DNA of 64,000 nucleotides from Ureibacillus manganicus DSM 26584 (GCF_000772945.1 NZ_JPVN01000003.1:1-64000); one strand, 5' to 3'; shown: positions 36,023-44,883, counted from the first letter of the stretch. A program made the numbers and translations. The notes: generated by a model from the letters alone, not told the origin.

Positions 36023-37636
36023 TTAAGCGTTTACTTGATAACCTTTAAGTTCCTCACGTAATTTTGCTTTTAAGAATTTACCAACTGATGTTTTCGGAAT
36101 CTCATTTAAAAACACAATATCATCTGGTAACCACCACTTAGCAAACTGACCTTCAAGGGAAGCTAATAATTCTTCCTTTGTTACATTTTTGCCCTCTTTT
36201 AAAACAACACATGCAAGTGGTCGCTCTAACCATTTTTCATGTGGAATTGCGATAACTGCAGCTTCAAGAACTGCTTCGTGTGTCATTAGTGCATTTTCTA
36301 AATCAACAGAAGAAATCCATTCGCCACCACTTTTAATTAAATCTTTCGTACGATCTGTAATTTTAATGTAGCCTTCAGGTGTTACGACAGCTATATCGCC
36401 AGTATATAACCAACCATCACGGAACGCTTCAGTAGTACGCTCATCTTTGTAATACTCATGAGCAATCCAAGGACCGCGAATACGAAGCTCACCCATTGTT
36501 TTGCCGTCCCAAGGAACTTCGCCTTCATCATTCACCACTTCTGTATCAAGTAGGGAAACAGTTAGACCCTGTGTTGCGCGGATATTTAATTTATCTTCAC
36601 GGGACCAATCTTCCATCGCAGAAGTATAGGTTGATAAGCTTACAATTGGAGTTGTTTCCGTCATTCCATAGCCGACGATAAATGGCACACCAAACTTATC
36701 TTCGAAGGTTTGAATTAATCCTTTTGGTGATGCAGAACCGCCACATACAAGAGCTCTTAACGATGATAAGTCACGAGGATTTTTTTCTTGTTCCACAGCA
36801 ACACCCATCCAGATGGTTGGAACTCCTGCAGTTAACGTAACTTTCTCTTGTTCTATTAAATCTAGTAGTAACGGAGGATTAAACATCGGTCCAGGTAAAA
36901 CTTGCGTTAATCCAAAATTGACCGCTGCAAATGGCATTCCCCAAGCATTTACGTGGAACATTGGGACAATTGGCATGATGACGTCAGTTTCACGTAGACC
37001 CAGACTATCTGCTAAACCAAGTGCCATACTATGAAGAACTAATCCTCTATGTGTATATACAACTCCCTTAGGCATACCTGTTGTTGCACTTGTATAGCAC
37101 ATTCCTGCTGGAGAATTTTCATCTAGATCAAGAGGGAACTCAAACTCATCTGAAGCTTCTTCCAATAATTTTTCATAGGAATACACATTTGGGAAACTAG
37201 ATTCTGGAACTTCTTTATTATCTTGCATAACGATAATGTGTTTTACCGTTTTCAAAAATGGAATCGCTTTCTCAAATAAAGGGAATAAATCTCCATCAAT
37301 TAATAAAATCTCATCTTCCGCATGATTAATGACATAAATAATATGCTCTGGACTTAAGCGAATATTAACCATATGCAATATCGCTCCAGCACATGGTACA
37401 GCAAAATATGCTTCAAGATGACGGTGGTGATTCCAAGCAAATGATGCAACTTTCGTCCCGCGTTTCATACCTAACTTTGTTAATGCATCTGCAAGTTTTC
37501 TTGTACGTTTTACATAATCTTTGTAAGGAATTCTGTGAATTGTTTCAGGGCTTGTACGTGAAATAATCATTTTTTCTGGGAAGTATCTCTCTGCACGCTT
37601 CAAAAAACTGGTTAACAATAACGGCGTATCCATCAT
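36023..37636 (-). CDS. acyl-CoA ligase (long/medium-chain fatty acid type)
   Basis: This 537-residue ANL-superfamily ligase activates a carboxylic acid to its CoA thioester through an acyl-AMP. Motifs are YTSATTGMPKGVVYTHRG (AMP loop), YGMTETTP, YTGDIAVVTPEGYIKITDR and the C-terminal lysine in KTSVGKFLK. The pattern resembles the AlkK/LcfB type. The start is taken at ATG 37636, nine bases after GGGGGA; a longer frame reaches 37678. It is divergent from an aldo-keto reductase, with a 65-bp inverted repeat between. The chain length of the substrate cannot be told. Confidence 0.92.
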   Translation of the reverse strand: MMDTPLLLTSFLKRAERYFPEKMIISRTSPETIHRIPYKDYVKRTRKLADALTKLGMKRGTKVASFAWNHHRHLEAYFAVPCAGAILHMVNIRLSPEHIIYVINHAEDEILLIDGDLFPLFEKAIPFLKTVKHIIVMQDNKEVPESSFPNVYSYEKLLEEASDEFEFPLDLDENSPAGMCYTSATTGMPKGVVYTHRGLVLHSMALGLADSLGLRETDVIMPIVPMFHVNAWGMPFAAVNFGLTQVLPGPMFNPPLLLDLIEQEKVTLTAGVPTIWMGVAVEQEKNPRDLSSLRALVCGGSASPKGLIQTFEDKFGVPFIVGYGMTETTPIVSLSTYTSAMEDWSREDKLNIRATQGLTVSLLDTEVVNDEGEVPWDGKTMGELRIRGPWIAHEYYKDERTTEAFRDGWLYTGDIAVVTPEGYIKITDRTKDLIKSGGEWISSVDLENALMTHEAVLEAAVIAIPHEKWLERPLACVVLKEGKNVTKEELLASLEGQFAKWWLPDDIVFLNEIPKTSVGKFLKAKLREELKGYQVNA

Positions 37637-38057
37637 AACGAACCATCCCCCTAAAATAAGATGAATTGTCAGTATCATGACAATTTAACTACTTACTTGT
37701 ATATATTGAAGAAGTAGTTTAAATAGAACAAAATTGATAAGGAAAATAAAAAAATGAGGGATGTTTAATATTTTAAAAATAATACAATCACTGACAAATA
37801 AAATAAATCTGATTCTAAGAAGATAGTTTATTGAAATCGCAGAAATTGGGGATACGACATATGTAGAATTATGTGCAAATAGTTTAAACTTGCACATATA
37901 TTTAGATATGTCGTATGTTGAAAAGTTACAAAATCAATTTCTTCAATATTTATTGCTAGGTTAATTTAATAGTTTTAAAACAGTGATAAATAGCAAAAAA
38001 TTTTGATAAGTAGATTTAAATCGTATAATGAATTTAGTTTAGAAAAGGAGTGATTGC
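37637..38057. promoter_or_regulatory. divergent intergenic region with two inverted repeats
   Basis: This 421-bp gap contains AACTACTT/AAGTAGTT at about 37686-37724 near the ligase start. It also contains a long symmetric structure at 37852-37916: ATACGACATAT/ATATGTCGTAT (11 bp), an 8 x 8 internal loop, and ATGTGCAA/TTGCACAT (8 bp) around a GTTTAAAC-containing loop. It may be an operator pair or a transcribed hairpin. No gene is visible, and the rest is A+T rich. Confidence 0.7.
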
Positions 38058-38888
38058 ATGAACAAAATCCCAATGAAGACATTAGAAAATGGCGTGAAAA
38101 TGCCTTACTTAGGTTTAGGAGTCTATAAAATGACTGACCATGAAGAAGCAATACACGCTATGACAAAGGCACTAGAAGTTGGTTATCGTGCAATAGATAC
38201 TGCTGCGCTATATGGAAATGAAGAAGAAGTTGGTGAAGTCATTCGTGCATCGAGTATTCCTCGAGAAGAAATTTATATAACAACAAAAGTATGGAATTCA
38301 GATCAAGGCTATGACAACACATTAAGAGCGTTTGAAATTTCTCTTAAAAAACTAGGACTAGAGTATATTGATTTATATTTAACTCACTGGCCAGTGAAAG
38401 AAAAATTTGTGGAGACCTATCGTGCAATTGAAAGGCTATATGAAGAAAAGCTAATTCGAGTGCCAGGTGTCTCGAATCATCATCAGCATCACTTAGAAAA
38501 AATCTTTGTGAAAGCTAATGTAAAACCAATGGTGAACCAAATAGAGCTACATCCGTATCTGAGTCAAAAGCCTTTACTAAATTTCTGTCAAGATCAAACT
38601 ATAGCAGTAACAGCATGGGGACCACTTGGTAGAGGGAAGATAATAGAAGATACAACAATTGAACAATTATCTGCGAAATATAATAAAACCGCTGCACAAA
38701 TTATTTTACGTTGGCATTATCAAAATGATGTCATTACCATTCCAAAATCAGTGACACCAAGTCGTATCGAAGAAAATATGAACGTATTTGACTTTGAATT
38801 GACTCAGGAAGATATGCTAGCGATGGAAGGACTAAACAAAGATTTCAGAACTGGTCAGGATCCCGATCATTTTCAATTTGATTTCTAA
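38058..38888 (+). CDS. aldo/keto reductase
   Basis: The 276-residue NADPH-dependent (alpha/beta)8 barrel is close to the YvgN/YtbE glyoxal reductases. The catalytic tetrad is in DTAALYGNEEEVG (Asp, Tyr), TTKVWN (Lys) and LTHWP (His); the cofactor end has IPKSVTPSRIEEN. It reduces aldehydes or ketones in the cytosol, probably for detoxification. AAAGGAG precedes ATG 38058. It is single, followed by the second 52-bp array. Confidence 0.93.
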   Translation: MNKIPMKTLENGVKMPYLGLGVYKMTDHEEAIHAMTKALEVGYRAIDTAALYGNEEEVGEVIRASSIPREEIYITTKVWNSDQGYDNTLRAFEISLKKLGLEYIDLYLTHWPVKEKFVETYRAIERLYEEKLIRVPGVSNHHQHHLEKIFVKANVKPMVNQIELHPYLSQKPLLNFCQDQTIAVTAWGPLGRGKIIEDTTIEQLSAKYNKTAAQIILRWHYQNDVITIPKSVTPSRIEENMNVFDFELTQEDMLAMEGLNKDFRTGQDPDHFQFDF

Positions 38889-38942
38889 ATTTCCAAAGTG
38901 GTTAGTGGACTCAGTGCCTTAGTGAATTCGAAATTGATGTAA

Positions 38943-39580
38943 AAGGTAACAGAGAAGCGCTCTCAGTGCCCAAACGATTATGAACTTAATGAGAAAGGTA
39001 ACAGAGAAGCGCTCTCAATGCCCCAACGAGCATGAAAATAATGAGAAAGGTAACAGAGAGGCGCTCTCAATGCCCCAACGAGCATGAAAATAATGAGAAA
39101 GGTAATAGAGATACTCTCTCAGTGCCCAAACGATTATAAACTTAATGAGAAAGGTAACAGAGAGACGCTCTTAGTGCCCCAAGGCAATAAGAAATATAGC
39201 GAAAGGTCACATAGAAAGGCTCTATGTGCCCCAAGGCAATAAAAAATATAGCAAAAGGTAACATAGAGAGGTCCTATGTGCCCCAAGGCAATAAAAAATA
39301 AAGCAAAAGGTAACATAGAGAGGCTCTATGTGCCCCAAGGCAATAAGAAATAAAGCGAAATGTAACATAGAGAGGTCCTATGTGACCAAAGGCAATAAAA
39401 AATAAAGCAAAAGGTAACATAGAAAGGCTCTATGTGCCCCAAGGCAATAAGAAATATAGCGAAAGGTCACATAGAAAGGCTCTATGTGCCCCAAGGCAAT
39501 AAGAAATAAAGCAAAAGGTAACATAGAGAGGCTGTATTTGCCCTAAGACAATTAAAAATAAAGTAACGGGAACATTGGAG
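38943..39580. repeat. 52-bp tandem repeat array E
   Basis: AAGG phase marks fall at 38943, 38995, 39047, 39099, 39151, 39203, 39255, 39307, 39359, 39411, 39463 and 39515: twelve units at exactly 52 bp. The left five units have AGAG-aagcg-CTCT hairpins, and the right seven have CATAGAAAGGCTCTATG-type hairpins, in some extended to ACATAGAG/CTCTATGT. A decayed unit ends near 39580. It lies between the convergent aldo-keto reductase and RluA genes. Confidence 0.96.
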
Positions 39581-39646
39581 CTTTTATGTACCTACATTCC
39601 ATTTTTAATAAAACTACTCAACTCTACAGTAAAACAAAGAGCATAT

Positions 39647-40495
39647 TTAGTGAATTGCTCTTTGATCTTTCACAGTAAACACCTTATTTAAAAACGGATG
39701 TTCAAACTCCAATTGAATAGCATGCAGTTCATAATCGTCCTTAGCTGTTTTTCGTGCATTATACATCGTATCACCAACGATTGGGTGTCCTAAATGGGCC
39801 ATGTGTACACGAATTTGGTGTGTGCGGCCAGTTTCTAAAACTAAGTGAACAATCGATGTGTATTTTAGTCTTTTAACAACTTCATAATGGGTAATTGCAT
39901 GTTGCCCAGTTTTAGAAACGACACGACGTGTTGCATGATGTCTATCTTTTCCTATGGGTTCATTAATTGTCCCATGGTCTTGACGAACTATGCCTTGTAC
40001 TTCTGCTTCATAGGTACGAATAATCGATTTTTCCTCAATCATTCGATCAAAAATTGACTTCGCAATGGGATGCTTTGCCACAAGTAACAAACCTTTTGTT
40101 CCACGATCTAAACGATGAACATGCTCAGCATAATCTCCACCATTCGCTTTTATATGGGCCAACACATGATTCATACATGTATCACGATCCCAAATATCAT
40201 TTGGGTGTGTCGCCATCCCTTTAGGTTTAGATACAATAATGCAATGTTCATCTTCATATTGGATAGGGACTTCACATTTAGCTGTTGGTACATAACTTGA
40301 ACTTGGAACTTCGAAAACAAACTTTAATAAAGTGCCTTCTTTTAATTTATCGTTCCATAAAACTGGCGTATCATCCTCGTACATAACTGCCTTTGCCATT
40401 CTTAGTTCATGAACTAACTTTTTCCCGAGTCTCCACTTCGTTCGTAGTAATTCCTCAACTGTTAAACCATCTTGTACTACTTCATATTGAAACAT
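39647..40495 (-). CDS. RluA-family RNA pseudouridine synthase
   Basis: The 282-residue enzyme converts uridines to pseudouridine in rRNA or tRNA. The catalytic loop is HVHRLDRGTKGLLLVAK (Asp), and the family motif RTHQIRVHMAHLGHPIVGD follows. An N-terminal S4-like region (about 1-70) precedes it. The closest Bacillus types are YhcT/YjbO; the target base is not predictable. AAGGAGG precedes ATG 40495. The 5' side holds a set of GGA-loop hairpins (40552-40716), which could be in its leader. Confidence 0.92.
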   Translation of the reverse strand: MFQYEVVQDGLTVEELLRTKWRLGKKLVHELRMAKAVMYEDDTPVLWNDKLKEGTLLKFVFEVPSSSYVPTAKCEVPIQYEDEHCIIVSKPKGMATHPNDIWDRDTCMNHVLAHIKANGGDYAEHVHRLDRGTKGLLLVAKHPIAKSIFDRMIEEKSIIRTYEAEVQGIVRQDHGTINEPIGKDRHHATRRVVSKTGQHAITHYEVVKRLKYTSIVHLVLETGRTHQIRVHMAHLGHPIVGDTMYNARKTAKDDYELHAIQLEFEHPFLNKVFTVKDQRAIH

Positions 40496-40551
40496 AGTTA
40501 TCCTCCTTAGATAGACACAGTTCGATCAATTAATGATCAAAGCCTAAGAGC

Positions 40552-40716
40552 GCCACTTCCTGTGGCAACGGCTTCGAGCCAAACAGCAGCCAAAAAGGCG
40601 ACTTGTCGTTGAGAACGCTATTTATCCCCGAAAACGCCACGTCCTGTGGCATCGGTGACATGACCAACATCCTGTTGGCCTCTGTGGCGTTGACTGCATG
40701 ACCGACATCCTGTCGG
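40552..40716 (-). repeat. four GGA-loop hairpins
   Basis: Read on the minus strand, four 15-nt hairpins are CCGAC-AGGAT-GTCGG (40716-40702), CCAAC-AGGAT-GTTGG (40678-40664), GCCAC-AGGAC-GTGGC (40650-40636) and GCCAC-AGGAA-GTGGC (40566-40552). The loop AGGAN is constant while the arms change in a paired way. The segment is more G+C rich than its surroundings and looks like a dispersed repeat. It is downstream of the thioredoxin-gene terminator and upstream of the pseudouridine synthase gene. Confidence 0.88.
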
Positions 40717-40792
40717 CCCTCGTGTTGGCCTGAACTGATGTCTTTCTTATGCGGATTTCCGCAAAGTATATTATTTATGATCCGCAAATAAA

Positions 40793-40822
40793 GAATCGTG
40801 TTCAGTATGAACACGATTCCCT
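40793..40822 (-). terminator. terminator of the thiol-disulfide operon
   Basis: GAATCGTGTTCA and TGAACACGATTC form a perfect 12-bp stem with a 3-nt loop. On the minus strand TTTATTT follows. Confidence 0.9.
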
Positions 40823-40832
40823 TATTTTATAT

Positions 40833-41306
40833 TTATTGTTTCGCTTGTGCTAAAAATGCTTTAACCCCATCAATCTGTTGTGAATAGTCACCTTCAATAC
40901 GTTGAACTTCTTTCCCTTCATTGAAGAAAATTAAAGTTGGTGTACTTGTTATGCCATATTCAGCCCAACCTGCTTGGTATTCTAAAATGTTTAATTGGTC
41001 GATATGAACACCAACTTCTTTAGCAGCTGGCATTAAATTTGGCGTAAAGTTCATACAGTGAACACATTCAGGACTAAATAGGTATGCTACCACAGGTTCA
41101 CCAGAAGCAATTTTTTCTTGTAGTTCTTCCGGTTGAATAATATTTTGGTAATTTTCATTATCTAATAAATCAATTGTAGATTGTCTTAAGTTATCTGTAC
41201 CGTAAGGATTATTTTCTAATTTACTTGAATTAGAAATGTTCGTTAAAATAATGACTGCAGCAAATAATACTACAATTACCGCACCAATAATACCTAGTTT
41301 TTTCAA
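40833..41306 (-). CDS. membrane-anchored thioredoxin-like protein
   Basis: The 157-residue protein has one N-terminal helix (about 5-24) that anchors it outside. The thioredoxin domain carries the redox site CVHC in FSPECVHCMNFTP, and the cis-proline region is STPTLIFF. It follows bdbC by one base, so the two form an operon. BdbC-type quinone reductases reoxidise a DsbA/thioredoxin-like partner, so this is probably the oxidant partner of the adjacent BdbC, even though it is smaller than BdbD. Substrates are unknown. Confidence 0.9.
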   Translation of the reverse strand: MKKLGIIGAVIVVLFAAVIILTNISNSSKLENNPYGTDNLRQSTIDLLDNENYQNIIQPEELQEKIASGEPVVAYLFSPECVHCMNFTPNLMPAAKEVGVHIDQLNILEYQAGWAEYGITSTPTLIFFNEGKEVQRIEGDYSQQIDGVKAFLAQAKQ

Positions 41307-41307
41307 A

Positions 41308-41733
41308 TTATTTTTCCCCTTTCAACACTTTAAGCATATAAAAACTTGTTATAGCGATTAAAATAAATGCAGTTAACGCTAAGAATGGAATAGTAATAAA
41401 TCCTAACCAGTTAATATACTGACCTGTACATGGAACTTGTCCACATGATGGTGCATTTGCGCTTAAAAAATCAATTTTTTGAATGCCATAATGATATAAA
41501 GAAATAAAACCACCAACTACGGAAAATACCGCAGTAGTTAAAGCTATTCTTGCATTTTTTTGTATGTATGCAATGGTTGTCATAAGGACAATTGGATACA
41601 TTAAGATACGTTGATACCAGCAAAGTTCACATGGAGTATAACCACGCACTTCTGAAAAATAAAGAGATCCTAACGTTGCTACTAATGAAACGATCCATAT
41701 AAATAGCAAACTATTCTCAAGCTTTTTCTTCAT
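41308..41733 (-). CDS. bdbC: disulfide oxidoreductase BdbC (DsbB-like)
   Basis: The 141-residue membrane protein has four helices. The first redox pair lies in TPCELCWYQRILMYP, the DsbB signature, and the second in CGQVPC. It passes electrons from a thiol oxidase to quinone to keep extracytoplasmic disulfide formation going. The thioredoxin-like gene one base downstream would be its partner. In Bacillus such pairs support competence, bacteriocin folding and secreted proteins. ATG 41733 has GGGAG upstream. Confidence 0.92.
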   Translation of the reverse strand: MKKKLENSLLFIWIVSLVATLGSLYFSEVRGYTPCELCWYQRILMYPIVLMTTIAYIQKNARIALTTAVFSVVGGFISLYHYGIQKIDFLSANAPSCGQVPCTGQYINWLGFITIPFLALTAFILIAITSFYMLKVLKGEK

Positions 41734-42023
41734 TTAATATCTCCCTAGCGAAAATATGTATTCGTATTTTTGATTATAGATTGTGTTAATAGATAAGTAA
41801 ATTGTTTTGATTTCGAGGTAATCTTAAACTTTTGTAAGGTTCAGAACGATATACCAATATAAAGTATCCCAATTTTTTCTCTTAATTACAATATTACAAT
41901 ATTACAATTAGCTAGATTTTGACTATATTCAGACAAAAGTATGAGTAATCAAGAAATGAAAGAAACATGGTAGAGTGATATGATGAAAGAAAGACACATC
42001 TAAACTAGAGGTGTAAACAACTT

Positions 42024-43133
42024 ATGAATGAACAAACCAATATAACATTGCTTAAAGAAATAGCAGAATTACTGAATGAAGAAACTGAAATGATCCCTAT
42101 GTTAAAGGGTGCATTAAGTAAATTTCTACATGGGACAAACTTTGAAACTGGGTGGATTTTCTTTATAAACGAAAAAGGAAAATCCCAATTAGTAGCACAT
42201 GAACAATTGTCAGAAGCTCTTTCCTATAACGACTGCCAATATTTAAAAAAAGGTGGATGCTGGTGTGTTTCTAAATTTAGAAATAAGCAGTTGAAAAAAG
42301 CATCTAATATTATTGAATGTCAAAGGATTGAAAGTGCTATAGAAGATCAAGTTGGGGATCATGCTGGAATTACACATCATGCCACAGTACCACTTCAATC
42401 AGGTGGCGAACGCTTCGGAATTCTTAATGTAGCAAAGCCAAATACAGTTAGTTATTCAGATGATGAACTGGAACTTCTCGAATCAGTTGCGTTTCAACTA
42501 GGGTCAGCTATTAAACGAATCTATTTAACAAAACAGGAACAAGAAATGGCGTTAGTGAAAGAACGTAATCGACTTGCAAGAGACCTTCATGATTCTGTCA
42601 ATCAATTATTGTTTTCTGTGACTTTAACTTCTAGAGCTGGCATTGAAATGACCGAACAACAGGAACTAAAAAGTACATTCAGGGATATCCAACAATTAAC
42701 CCAGGCAGCGTTAACAGAGATGCGTGCTTTAATTTGGCAGTTGCGACCTAAAGGATTGGAAAGTGGATTAATAGACGCCATTAAATCTTATGCAGAAATG
42801 TTAAATTTGTCGTTGGTTGTCAATGTTTCTGGGGTACTGCAATTCCCTTCGAGAGTAGAAGAAACATTATTCCGTGTTGCTCAGGAAGCACTAAACAATG
42901 TAAGAAAACATGCTGGCGTTAGAGAAGTAGAAATGTTTATCACAATTACAGCAACAGATATTTTGTTTGTGGTGAAAGATGAAGGTAGAGGGTTTGTTAA
43001 TGATCCAGATATGAAGCTACCATCTATTGGGATGCAATCCATTAGAGATCGTGTTCAGGCCCTTAGTGGAACAGCAGATTGGGTAAGTGAAATTGGTAAA
43101 GGTACGGAGCTTTTAATTCGAATACCTTACTAG
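42024..43133 (+). CDS. GAF-domain sensor histidine kinase (AirS/YhcY-like)
   Basis: This 369-residue cytosolic kinase has no membrane helices. An N-terminal GAF domain (about 20-165) holds four cysteines, C71, C79, C81 and C99, matching the pattern expected for the [2Fe-2S] GAF sensor of S. aureus AirS. The HisKA_3 helix has LARDLHDSVNQLLFS (H189), and the ATPase domain has the N-box EEALNNVRKHAG and the glycine boxes DEGRGF and GIGMQS. The cognate LuxR-type regulator follows 13 bp later. An oxygen or redox signal is inferred from the cysteines. Confidence 0.87.
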   Translation: MNEQTNITLLKEIAELLNEETEMIPMLKGALSKFLHGTNFETGWIFFINEKGKSQLVAHEQLSEALSYNDCQYLKKGGCWCVSKFRNKQLKKASNIIECQRIESAIEDQVGDHAGITHHATVPLQSGGERFGILNVAKPNTVSYSDDELELLESVAFQLGSAIKRIYLTKQEQEMALVKERNRLARDLHDSVNQLLFSVTLTSRAGIEMTEQQELKSTFRDIQQLTQAALTEMRALIWQLRPKGLESGLIDAIKSYAEMLNLSLVVNVSGVLQFPSRVEETLFRVAQEALNNVRKHAGVREVEMFITITATDILFVVKDEGRGFVNDPDMKLPSIGMQSIRDRVQALSGTADWVSEIGKGTELLIRIPY

Positions 43134-43146
43134 GAGGGATTTGAAA

Positions 43147-43800
43147 ATGATTCGTGTATTAATCGCAGATGATCATCACGTCGTACGAAGAGGGTTAATC
43201 GTTTTTCTAAAAACACAAAAAGATATTGAAGTGGTTGGGGAAGCGAAGAATGGGTTAGAAGCAATCGAATTAGTAGAGAATCTACAACCCGACATTGTGT
43301 TAATGGACCTAGTTATGCCGGAAATGGATGGAATACAGGCTACAAAAAAAATAAAATCCAAATGGACAAATGTTGAAGTACTTATGCTTACAAGCTTTTC
43401 AGATAAAGACCATGTTCTTCCTGCTATAGAAGCAGGTGCAGCAGGATACCAATTAAAAGATATTGAACCTGATGATTTAGTAAATTCAATCCGAAAAATT
43501 ATGCGTGGAGAAAGTATTATCCATCCAGTTGCAACAACTACATTACAAGAAAAAATTCGGGAAGATGAAAACTTACCTCACATGCAAAATCCTTTAACAC
43601 CTAGAGAACAAGATGTCCTTGCTGAGTTAACAAAAGGAAAAAGTAATCGTGAAATCGCATCAACCCTATTTGTAACTGAAAAAACAGTGAAAACACACAT
43701 ATCAAATATTTTCAATAAATTACATGTTCAAGATCGAACTCAAGCAGCTCTTTATGCAGTGAAACATAATTTAACTGAAAGTAGTGAAGGTGGCGTCTGA
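43147..43800 (+). CDS. LuxR-family response regulator (AirR/YhcZ-like)
   Basis: The 217-residue regulator has a receiver domain with phosphorylated aspartate D54 in VLMDLVMPEMDG. The C-terminal LuxR helix-turn-helix is LTPREQDVLAELTKGKSNRE and VTEKTVKTHISNI. ATG 43147 lies nine bases after GGAGGG; a TTG two codons earlier is also open. It follows its kinase in an operon and is the output of the predicted redox system. The stop codon sits inside a perfect hairpin (43787-43824), so the last codons are part of a terminator-like structure. Target genes are unknown. Confidence 0.92.
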   Translation: MIRVLIADDHHVVRRGLIVFLKTQKDIEVVGEAKNGLEAIELVENLQPDIVLMDLVMPEMDGIQATKKIKSKWTNVEVLMLTSFSDKDHVLPAIEAGAAGYQLKDIEPDDLVNSIRKIMRGESIIHPVATTTLQEKIREDENLPHMQNPLTPREQDVLAELTKGKSNREIASTLFVTEKTVKTHISNIFNKLHVQDRTQAALYAVKHNLTESSEGGV

Positions 43801-43824
43801 AAAATTTTTTTGAGACGCCACCTT
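43787..43824 (+). other. hairpin spanning the response-regulator stop codon
   Basis: AAGGTGGCGTCT and AGACGCCACCTT pair over 12 bp, with GAAAAATTTTTTTG as a further self-complementary centre. The stop codon lies in it. Confidence 0.85.
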
Positions 43825-43887
43825 TGCGACGAGGATGGTGACAACTCGTTGTGACCACCGCAGGAGCACAATACTTAAATGGATACT

Positions 43888-43949
43888 AATCAGCAATATA
43901 AAAGGCTATCATGAAACAAATTTCATGATAGCCTTTTATATTGCTGATT
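43888..43949. terminator. 29-bp perfect hairpin between convergent genes
   Basis: A perfect inverted repeat has 29-bp arms (43888-43916 and 43921-43949) and loop CAAA. The left arm begins AATCAGCAATATAAAAGGCT. It ends two bases before the stop codon of the CDF gene and probably terminates both directions, although it is much longer than the other terminators in the window. Confidence 0.85.
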
Positions 43950-43950
43950 A

Positions 43951-44850
43951 TTAAAAATGATAATCATCTTCTACTGGATGTGGAAATTCGTGAGGTTCAA
44001 TATGCACAACAACTGTACAGTATGGTTTGAACCGTTTAACGGTTGACTCTATGTTCTCTGTAATTTGATGGCTTTCCCACACATTTAAATAAGGATTGAC
44101 TGTAACAGTTACCTCAATAAACATCATGTTTCCGTGAGTACGTCCTTTAAAGTCGATTAAATCGATGACACCATCTACATTGTGAATAAGAACAGACAAT
44201 GTTTCCGATTCTTCAGTATCAAATGCGTCTGTTAATGTTTGAACTGCTTCCCAGAAAATTTCAATTCCAGTCTTAATAATAATGATCCCTACGATTAATG
44301 CTGTAATCGTATCTAGCAAAGTGAAGCCGAGAATGGCTCCAAAGATACCAATAGCAGTACCGATACTAACAAGTGCATCTGAACGATTATCGTATGCTGC
44401 CGCTTTAACCGCAGAGCTGCCGATTTTTTTTGCAAGACTTAAATTATATCGGTAAACAAAATACATAACTATTGCACTTCCAATAGCCACATAAGCAGTT
44501 AATGGAGAAGGTGTTTCGCGAATTGGATTCCATAAATTTGTAATTGAATCAACTAATACTTGTAAGCCGACAACCATCATGATGAAGGATGCTATTAATG
44601 AAGCGATTGTTTCTGCACGTAGATGACCATATTGATGGTTATCATCAGGGGGGCGTTGAGAAATACGTAAACCAATTAACACTGCTATGGAGGCAATGAT
44701 ATCCGTTGTGTTGTTAAGACCATCTGCCTTTAATGCATCAGATGAACCAAAATAGCCGATAATCAATTTTGCCGCACTAAGTATGATATATGTACCGATG
44801 GAGAGCCAAGCTCCTTTTTCCCCTGCACGTAAGTTTGTATATAGTTCCAA
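43951..44850 (-). CDS. cation diffusion facilitator, probably Mn exporter
   Basis: The roughly 300-residue membrane protein has six helices and a C-terminal cytosolic metal domain. The two metal motifs of the transport site are NNTTD in helix 2 and DNRSD in helix 5. An Asn/Asp at the first position and DxxxD in the second favours manganese (MneP/MntE type) over zinc, which uses HxxxD. The start is taken as TTG 44850, seven bases after GGAGG; an ATG six codons upstream overlaps that site. It lies downstream of a CNNM-like gene after a terminator. Confidence 0.88.
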   Translation of the reverse strand: MELYTNLRAGEKGAWLSIGTYIILSAAKLIIGYFGSSDALKADGLNNTTDIIASIAVLIGLRISQRPPDDNHQYGHLRAETIASLIASFIMMVVGLQVLVDSITNLWNPIRETPSPLTAYVAIGSAIVMYFVYRYNLSLAKKIGSSAVKAAAYDNRSDALVSIGTAIGIFGAILGFTLLDTITALIVGIIIIKTGIEIFWEAVQTLTDAFDTEESETLSVLIHNVDGVIDLIDFKGRTHGNMMFIEVTVTVNPYLNVWESHQITENIESTVKRFKPYCTVVVHIEPHEFPHPVEDDYHF

Positions 44851-44883
44851 AAAGTTTCCTCCTCGCAAAACATCCAGACATTA

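Noticed and set aside
39134-39316. Minus-strand frame of 60 residues
   Set aside because: It lies wholly within the 52-bp array and shifts frame with each unit.
40530-40814. A 94-residue minus-strand frame over the GGA hairpins
   Set aside because: It begins inside a terminator, has no ribosome site, and its sequence is dictated by the hairpin repeats.
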